Part shown: positions 43,101 to 52,100 of the stretch, one piece after another | How the letters are laid out: each line of letters starts with the position of its first letter | Position numbering within the stretch: position 1 is the first letter of the stretch | From: Planctomycetota bacterium | Lineage (GTDB): Bacteria > Planctomycetota > Phycisphaerae > Tepidisphaerales > Tepidisphaeraceae | Length of the DNA: 64,000 bases | Assembly (NCBI GenBank): GCA_039182125.1 | Contig: JBCDCH010000001.1 | Span: 1-64,000 of the forward strand | Direction of reading: 5' to 3' | Notes under the pieces: model-generated | What the model saw: the letters and a program-made list of their open reading frames with translations, nothing else | What the model was told of the DNA's origin: nothing | The model's database searches: none | Position numbers and translations under genes: made by a program

Positions 43101-46100
43101 AGGTCCCCGACGCGGCCGGCCCGGCCAAGCAGTTCCTCAACGTCGCCCAGACCATCCTCGACATCGCGTCGGTCATCGGCGTCGACAACGGCGAGGTGTT
43201 CATCAACTTCGGCAGCTACGGCTTCGGCCCGCTCTACGACAACGCCGGGCTCGACCCGCGCGATCCGAACTCCATCCTCTCGGCCGCGAGCGACTTGGAA
43301 ACCAACGGCGTGACCGGTTTCTTCGACGCTGCCCAGCAGGTGCTCGACTCGGGCAACGCGGCGGTCGAGGGCATCCTCAGCACGATCCAGGCCGAGCCCG
43401 CCGAGGGCAGCCCCGACGACGGCGGCCTGGGCATCAAGCTCGACATCCTCGACCCGGCCAACATCTTCCGCTTCCTGCTCGGGCAGGACGTGAACATCAT
43501 CACGTGGGACCTGCCGCGGCTGGAGCTCGGATTCGACTGGGGCGTGTCGTTCAACATCTGGCCGGTGCCGCCGATCGTGCTGGACCTCGGGCTCGGGTTC
43601 GAGGCGTTCGTGGATTTGGCGATCGGTTACGACACGCGCGGCCTGCGGACGGGGAACTTTATCGATGGGTTCTTCTTCTCGGATGTCGACTTCGGCAACT
43701 TCGAGGACATCGCCGAGTTCGGTCTTGAGCTGCAAGCGTCTCTCGGCGCCGGCGTGGGTGTGCCGGGGCTCAAGGCCGGCGTGAAAGGCACGCTCATCGG
43801 CAGCGTCGACTTCAACTTCCGAGACCCCGACAACGACACCAAGCTCTACCTCGACGAGATCGCGTCGATTGTCGTCACCGACGGCATCGAGTGCCTCTTC
43901 GACATTACCGCGCAGATCCGTGTGGTGCTGAGCGTGTACTGGGAGATCCTGTTCTTCAAGGGCGACGCGGACCTGCTGGATGCGACGCTGCTGGAGATCA
44001 CCAACGAAGGGCTGTGTCCGAAGGTCACGCCCGCGACGCTTGTGGATGGCTCGAATCCGCTGGACTACAACGGCGCACCACTGCCGGCCGGGACGCTCGT
44101 GGTCCACGCGGGCGAGTTCGCCAGCCTTCGCGGCGGCGGCGCGTCGGACACGTCGGAAGCCGCGACGATCGACGAGGTTGCCCCCGGCGTCTACCAGGTC
44201 GAAGTCCTCGACATCCGCGAAGGGTTCACCGGCGTCACCGCGATCCTCTTCGACGGCGGAGCAGGCAACGATTCACTCACGCTGCTCTCCTCGGCCGACG
44301 GCGTCTTCGACATCCCGGTCATGGCCTTCGGCGGCGCGGGTAACGACTCGCTCAACGGCTCGGTCGTCGACGACACGCTCGACGGCGGCGAAGGCAACGA
44401 CGAGATCTTCACCTTCGCCGGCAACCACACCGTCCTCGGCGGCGGCGGCAACGACACGATCGTCGCCGAGGGCGGTAACGACAGCATCGACGGCGGTGCG
44501 GGTGCCGACACGATCGATGGCGGCGAGGGCAACAACACCGTTCTCGGCGGCGGCGGCTCCGACACCATCATGACCGGCGGCGGTACGGACGACATCGACG
44601 CGGGCGCAGGCGCCGACAGCGTCCTCTCCGCTGGTGGTGCCGACACGATCATCGGCGGCGCGGGCCCGGACTACATCGAAGCCGGCAGCGGTAACGACAG
44701 TGTCGAGGGCGGCGGCGGCTCCGACACCATCCTCGGCCTCTCCGGCAACGACGATCTGTCCGGCGGCGGCGCCACCGACTCCATCCTCGGTGCCGACGGC
44801 AACGACACGATCTCCGGCGGCGGCGGTTCCGACTTCATCGACGCCGGCATCAACGACGACGTGGTCACCGGCGACGACGGCAACGACGAAATCCAACTCG
44901 GCGCGGGCAACGACTTCGCCGACGCCGGCCGGGGCAACGACTTCGTGCTCGGCCTGGCCGGGTCCGACACGATCCTGGGCAACTGGGGCAACGACGTGCT
45001 CATCGCCAACGACATCGCCGACCCGACCTCCGGCGTCGGCGAGCTCATCGAGGGCGGCCCGGGCGACGACTTCATCTGCGGTGGCGACGACGACGACACG
45101 ATCGTCGGCGGCACCAGCCAGACTTACCTCGACGAGGTGCTGGTCCTGGCCGAGGTGGTCGCCGGCGAGATCGTCGCGCCGACGTCGCTGGGCGGCTGGG
45201 ACGCGGTCGATTGTGACACGCTTCCGCTCCCGATCGAAGTCGTCAGCGGCACCATCACCGTCAACGTCGCCGACGACGAGGACGGTGACGGCGAGTTCGA
45301 CGCGCCCGAAGGTTTCGAGGGCGTCACCATCCGCCTGTTCGACGCCGGCGGTGATTTGTTCGACGAAGTCGCGACCGACTCGACCGGTGCGGCGATCTTC
45401 ACCGGCGTCGAGCCGGGCACCTACACCGCCGAGCAGGTCGTGCCCGATGGCTTCTACCAGGTCACGCCCATTGACAACGAAACGATCGAACTGATCGTTG
45501 GTGAAGGCGATGCGGTGGTCGCGGCGTTCGTTGACGACGACCTCGGCGGCGTCACCGGCATCAAGTGGCTCGACCTCGACCGCGACGGCTTCCAGGACCC
45601 CGGCGAGCCGGCGTTGCCCGACGTGACGATCAACCTCTTCGACGAGACCGGCACCAACATCATCGACTCGACCACGACCGATGAAGAGGGTCGCTACGTC
45701 TTCGATGACGTAGTGCCGGGCGACTACTTCATCGGTGAGGTTGTGCCCGGCGTCGCGCCGGTGCAGACCTTCCCCGCAGCCGGCGTCCCGCTATATGCCG
45801 ACAACTTCTCCGGCGGTACCCCCGCAACCATCTGGTCCAACGCGTCCAACGCCCTCGCCCCGAATGGCCAACGTTTCGCCGGGCTCTACGCCAACGAAAC
45901 CGTCACCGCCACCGTCGACACCAGCGTCGAGCACTCGGCGCTGATCATCGAGTTCGACCTGTACATCATCGGTACCTGGGAAGGCGTCGACACCGGCGCG
46001 TTCCCGTTCGGGCTTGACGAGGACCTCTGGTCGGTCTCGATCATCGCCGACGGCGAGAACGTCAACGAAACCTACAGCTTCTCCAACGTCGAGATCAGCC

Positions 46101-49100
46101 CCGACTCGCCGAGCTTCCCGCAATCGTTCCCCGAGCCGGCGGCGCTGGGCGGTGTGAACGATCCGGGCGAAGGCGCGGCCGCGACCGGGTCGCTCGGCTA
46201 CCAGTCGGTCTTCGACGGCAACCCCACCAACATCCGCGACGCGGTCTACAAGTTCCGCTACATCATCCCGCACACCGGGTCGCTGCTGACGATGAACTTC
46301 ACCGGCAGCGGCCTCGACAACGACGGCCCCAACGAAACCGCCGGCGACGGCGAGTTCTGGGGCATCGACAACGTGTCCGTCCGCACGCTCGGCGGCGGGC
46401 ACTACGTCACCGTCACCGGCGGCGATCCGCAGGGCGACTTCGACTTCGGCAATGCCCCGCGTGTCGGCGATGCGGTCGGCCGGGTCATGCGTGACGACAA
46501 CGCCGACGGCCGGGTGACCTTTGGCGACTACGGCCTCAACGGTCGCGGCGTCCGTCTGCTCGACCTCACCACCGGCGAGATCATCGCCAACGCCACCACC
46601 GGCAGCGTCGACCTCAATGACGACGGCTTCATCGACCCGTTCACCGAGCGCGGCGTCTACCAGTTCATCGGCGTCGCGCCCGGCACCTACCGCGTCGAGA
46701 CCGATTTGCCCGAGGGCTGGATCGCCGGCAGCCCCGGATTCTCCGGCGACGTCCAGCAACAGCTGGTCACCGTCAACAGCTTCAGCCAGGTCACCGGCGA
46801 CTTCGCCCAGCGCCCGGCACCCGGCAACATCGAGGGCTTCGTTTACAACGACGCCAACCGCGATGGCGACTTCAACGGTGCCGAGACCGGCCGGATTGGC
46901 GAGACCGTCTTCCTCGACGCCCCCGACCAGGGCCCGGGTACCACCAACGAAGCGCTCGGCGACGGCGTCGCCGGGACCTACGAGTACCACGCCCAGTACT
47001 CCGGCGTCCGCAATGAACTGCTCAGCCGGCAGACCATCGACGTCCAACGCGTCATCGGCACCGTCGATGACCTCGACGTCAACGTCGACTTCACCCTCGC
47101 CGGCGGCTTCACCGGCACCGCGACCATCGTCGGCGAACTGATCGCGCCCGACGGCACGGTGCGTGACCTGTTCAACTTCACCACCGACGCGACCGGTGCG
47201 GGCCGATTCAACGTCACCTTCGACGACAGCGCATCGGCGAGCATTCCGGGCAACACGGCCGACACCCAGGGCACCTTCGAGCCCGACGAGTTCCTCGCGC
47301 TCTTCGACGGCGACAGTTTGCAGGGCGTCTGGCAGTTGAGCCTGACCTCCGACCGGCCGGAGCTGATCTCGGTCAACAAGTGGCAACTGCTGGCCGACAT
47401 GGTCGAGCCGACCGAGGTCACCGGCACCGGCGGCGTCTATTTCTTCGGCGGCGTCAACGAAGGGCTGTGGCGCACCGTTCACGTTCCCGCCGCGGGCTTG
47501 GAACTCACCGAGCCCAACGCCGAGGCGGGTGACGGGGCTTACTTGGTTCGCATGCGATCCAGCCAGTTCTTCGGCCTTCTCGACTTCGGCCTCGCCGAGG
47601 ACACCGGGCCTGCCGTGGTCGACCAAGCCGTCTTCTTCTACAACGAGTCTTCCTTCGACAACAACGACCCGGCGATCACCCCTGAAGACGCCGAGGCGAT
47701 CGCGCCCGACAAGACCCCGCTGCGTCCCGGCGAGCTGGCGACCTTCGAGAACGTCAGCAGCTACTGGTTCGGGATCAACGGTCTGATCTTCGACATCTCC
47801 GCCGCGAGCCGGCCGCTGGGCGTGAACGACTTCACGTTCCGCTTCGGCAACACGCAGGACCCGAGCCAATGGGACCTGGCGCCCGCTCCGGAGATCGAGT
47901 TTGCCGGTGGCCGCGCGACCGACGGCAGCGGCCGCTACACGATGGTCTGGCCGAACAACACGCTCGAGGACGGCTGGCTGCAGGTCACGATCAACGAAGG
48001 CGCGGGCTTCGACGAGCCGGAGGAGTTCTACTTCGGCACCAACCCCGGCGACACCGACGGCCGCGTGCTCAACGGCCGCTTCCCCGTCGACACCGCCGAC
48101 TTCATCGCCGTCCGCGATTCGCAGACACTCTTCGGCGGACAGCCGATCACTACCGCCGCCGACCACAACAAGTCCGGCAAGGTCGACGCGGTCGACCTCA
48201 TCATCACGCGCGACAACCAGGTGCTACTGCCCTTCGCAGTAGTGCAGCTGCAAGCTCCCGCGGCCGGTCGCTTCTTCGTCGCCCCGCCGGCACCGACTCC
48301 GGGCGTGACGCTCGGCGGATCGAGCTTTGGTGGAAGTGCCACGGTGTTCGTGGGCAACATCGATCTGACCATCAGCGACAAGGGCGAAGCGCTCCGCGTC
48401 ATGACCGGTCGAAATGGACTGGCGAGTGAGACGCCCGACGGGCGTGGCTTGGCCAAGGGTGCGTTCCTTGCCGGCTCGGCGATCGCCGGCTTGGCCGAGA
48501 GCCCGGCGGCGGACGATCCGACCGACATCTTCCCCGATCCCGAACGCCTCGTGGTCAGCTACCGCGACGCCGACCTCTACGACATCGACCTCAACACCGC
48601 CGGCCTCTCCAACGACCGGATGACCCAGTCGTTCATGATCGGTATCTCCAATGCGACCGTCGGCGACGATGCCGGCACGCTCTTCGGCATCGGACCCGCC
48701 GGCGAGCCCGGTGGCCTGGCGACGATGAACGTCTTCGAGATCGACAAGGACACCGGCGCACCGACCGATCGCGGCCCGATCGGAACGCCGCCGGAGATTC
48801 GTCGCTTGCTGCAAAACGAAGGCGCGCTCGACTTCATGCCGGCCGACCTCAACGAGTTCAGCGGCCAGATGTATGTCCTGATGCTCGCCGAGTTCATCCC
48901 GTCGATCAGCGTCGGCGAAAGCCCGCGTGTCGTGGGTCGCGACAGGCAACCCGAAGGTCAGTTCCCCAGTGCCTGGATCTACGCCCGGTTGAGCAACCCC
49001 TCCGACGGCCCCGTGTCGATTCAGGAGTACCGCATCCTGCAAGGCGTCGAAGACCCCTCGGCCCTGGCGTTCCGCGACGACACCGGCGTCGGCGTCGCCT

Positions 49101-52100
49101 TCGACGCAGGCACCGGCTTGTTCTTCCAGGCCACCGGCTCGCTGGAGTTCTTCCCGATCGCCGAGGGTGCCAGCGAGGGCAACCTCGCCGGGGCCGACTG
49201 GGTCGGCGACACCCTCTACCTCACCAACGGCAGCAACCAGTTCAGCTTCCTGCGCCGCTATGACAACGGCGATCTGAACAACCCGATCTCCATCGGCACC
49301 AACAACGAAGACCTCTCGGGCATGGAACTCTCCAACGCCCGCTTCGGCTTCATCGACGGTGCCGACACGATCGACGCGCAGGCCGGCGACGACAACGTCT
49401 GGGGCGACCACGACCTGCCCGACCCGTTCCAGTACACCGCCGAAATCATCATCGTCCCCGACGGCGATAACGATCGGATCTTTGGCGGCGAGGACGACGA
49501 CACCGTCCGCGGTCAGCAGGCCGACGACACCATCTCCGGCGGTCCGAAGCGCGACGCCGACATCGCGCCGACCAACTCCGAAGGCAACGACCTGCTCTTC
49601 GGCGGCGACGCGACCACCGACGACGGCACCGACCTCATCGAGCTCGCCGTCGACAACAACATCACCCTCACCAATATCAGTCTCACCGGCCAGGGCAACG
49701 ACACGCTGCGCGGTTTCGAAGAGTCGCAGCTCACCGGCGGGTCCTCGAGCAACATCATCGACGCGTCCGGGTTCAACGGTGTACGCAACACACTCATCGG
49801 TGGCGATGGCGACGACCGAATCCTCGGCACGCCCAACCTCGACACCATCGTCGGCAACGCCGGCTCCGACGATCTGATCGGCAATGACGGCAACGACCTC
49901 TACCTCTTCGACACCCCCACCGCCGCCGAGGCCGACGTCGTCACCGAACTGGCCGGCTTCGCCGCGGGCATCGACACGATCGACTTCTCCGCGTACACCA
50001 GCCTCCCCGGCGGCGCGACCGGGCTCATCATCAACCTCAACAGCACCACGCTCATGACCGACGGCCTGCGCACCGTCGGCGACTTCACCGGCGGCGGCGT
50101 CATCGAGAACGCCATCGGCACCAACTTCGACGACGAAATCCTCGGCAACAACCTCGCCAACAGCCTCGTCGGTGCCGAGGGTGAAGACACCCTGCGCGGC
50201 TTCGGCGGCAATGACACGCTCGACGGCGGTGACGACGACGACACCCTCGCCGGCGGAACCGACAACGACATCTACTTCTTCCGCCCCGATACCGGTGGCC
50301 AGTCGGACTCGCTCGTCGAGTTGCCCGGCGAAGGCACGACCGACCGCATCGACTTCTCCGCGCTCGACGAAACCCAACCGGTGATCGTCGATCTCTCGGA
50401 CCCGGCCGTGATTGCAAGCTACATCGGCGGGACCAACCTCGTGCTCAACGCCGGCAGTCCTGACATCGAGCAAGTCCTCGGCGGCGACGGCGATGACTTC
50501 TTCCGCGACAACACCAGCGCGAACATCATCGGCGGCGGCTTCGGTAATGACTACTATGAGTTCGTCCAGCACCCGTTGGCCGGTCTCGTGCAGGACACCG
50601 TCTTCGACAGCTTTGGCCAGGGCGAACAGGACACGCTTGACCTGTCCAACACGTCCAACGGCTACGTCATCGACCTCACCGGCGTCGGCTTCCTCGCCGA
50701 CAGCACGAATCACCAGATCTTCTCCAGCGACGGCTTCGAGAACGTCTTCGGTTCGACCGGCAACGACGACATCACCGGCAACGCGTCCGACAACTTCATC
50801 GACGCGGGCGCTGGCGATGACACGATCATGGCCGGCGCGGGCAACGACACCCTCATCGACGGCATCGGCTCCGACGAAGTGTTCGGCCAGGGCGATGACG
50901 ACGTTTACCAGTTCAGCGACCCGGTCGGCGGCGACACCGAAGTACTTGATGACAACATCGGGTCGAACATCCTCGACATGTCGGCCCTGAGTCTGGGCGT
51001 CACCGTCAATCCCGCGTTCAACGCCGCCTTCGTCAGCACCGGTACCGGTTATGTCATCGACAAGACCGGTCCGGCCAGCTTCGACCGCATCATCGGCACC
51101 AACTTCAACGACAACCTCACGGGCGACGGCACCGATGACACGCTCGTCGGCCTCGACGGCAACGACTTCCTTAACGGCCGCGGCGGTAACGACTCGCTCG
51201 TCGGCGGTGGTGACGACGACATTTATGTCTTCGAGCCGGCCGTTGGCACCGAGTTCGACTTCCTCGTCGAGAACGACACCACCGACCGCGACGGACTGAT
51301 CTTCCAGGGCGTCGGTGCGTTCGTCGATGTCACGGTGGATATTTCTTCCGATGCCTTCGGCGTCATCGCCAGCCACGCCGGGCGGTTCGTCGGCGGCATC
51401 GGCACGCAGTTCGAGAGCGTCATCGGAAACAGCAACGGCAACAACACCATCACCGGCAACGACAAGGACAACGTCCTCTTCGGCGGTGCCCAGAACGACA
51501 CCATCATCGGCAACAAGGGTGCCGACACGATGTCCGCCGGCGGTGGGACCAACGACTTCGACGGTGGCGGCGGCGACGATCTGTACTTCTTCAGCTCGGC
51601 GGGCGTCTCGACCAACAACATTCTCGAGGCCGACGGCTCCGTTTCGTCGGGACTCGCCTCAGGCGGCGGGAACGACACGCTTGACTTCAACGCCTTTACC
51701 ACCAACGTCACTTTCAACCTGACCGTCCCGTCACAAGTCGTCGGCGGAGCCGCCACGATCAACTTGCTCGCCCCGGATGGTCTTGGTGGCACCGACCCCG
51801 ACGGCTCCAACTTCGAGAACGTCATCGGCTCTCAGACCTTCGCCAACAACCTCACCGGCAACGACGCCGACAACCTGCTGGTCGGCGGCGCCCTCAACGA
51901 CACGATTTTCTCGGGCCGGGGCGATGACATCCTCATCGGCAAAGCGGGCAGCGACCGAATGTCCGGTCAGGAAGACAACGACATCGTCCTCGGCGGCGAC
52001 GGCAACGACATCCTGTTCGGCGACCGAAGCACCGACCCCGACGGCGGCCGTGACCTGATCGTCGGCGGAAACGGTTCCGACAACCTCAACGGAGGCACAG

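Noticed and set aside
38186-44107. 1973-codon open frame on the minus strand, opposite the giant gene
   Set aside because: It is antisense to a well-formed protein with recognisable domains; its product is Arg/Asp/Glu-rich with no motif. Long antisense frames are expected in this GC-rich, Asp/Gly/Leu-rich coding sequence. The 45791-48166 and 48224-51376 minus frames are rejected for the same reason.
44250-45116. Possible CRISPR or satellite DNA because of regular repetition
   Set aside because: The repeats are 27-base coding units of RTX nonapeptides with drifting sequence and no spacers.
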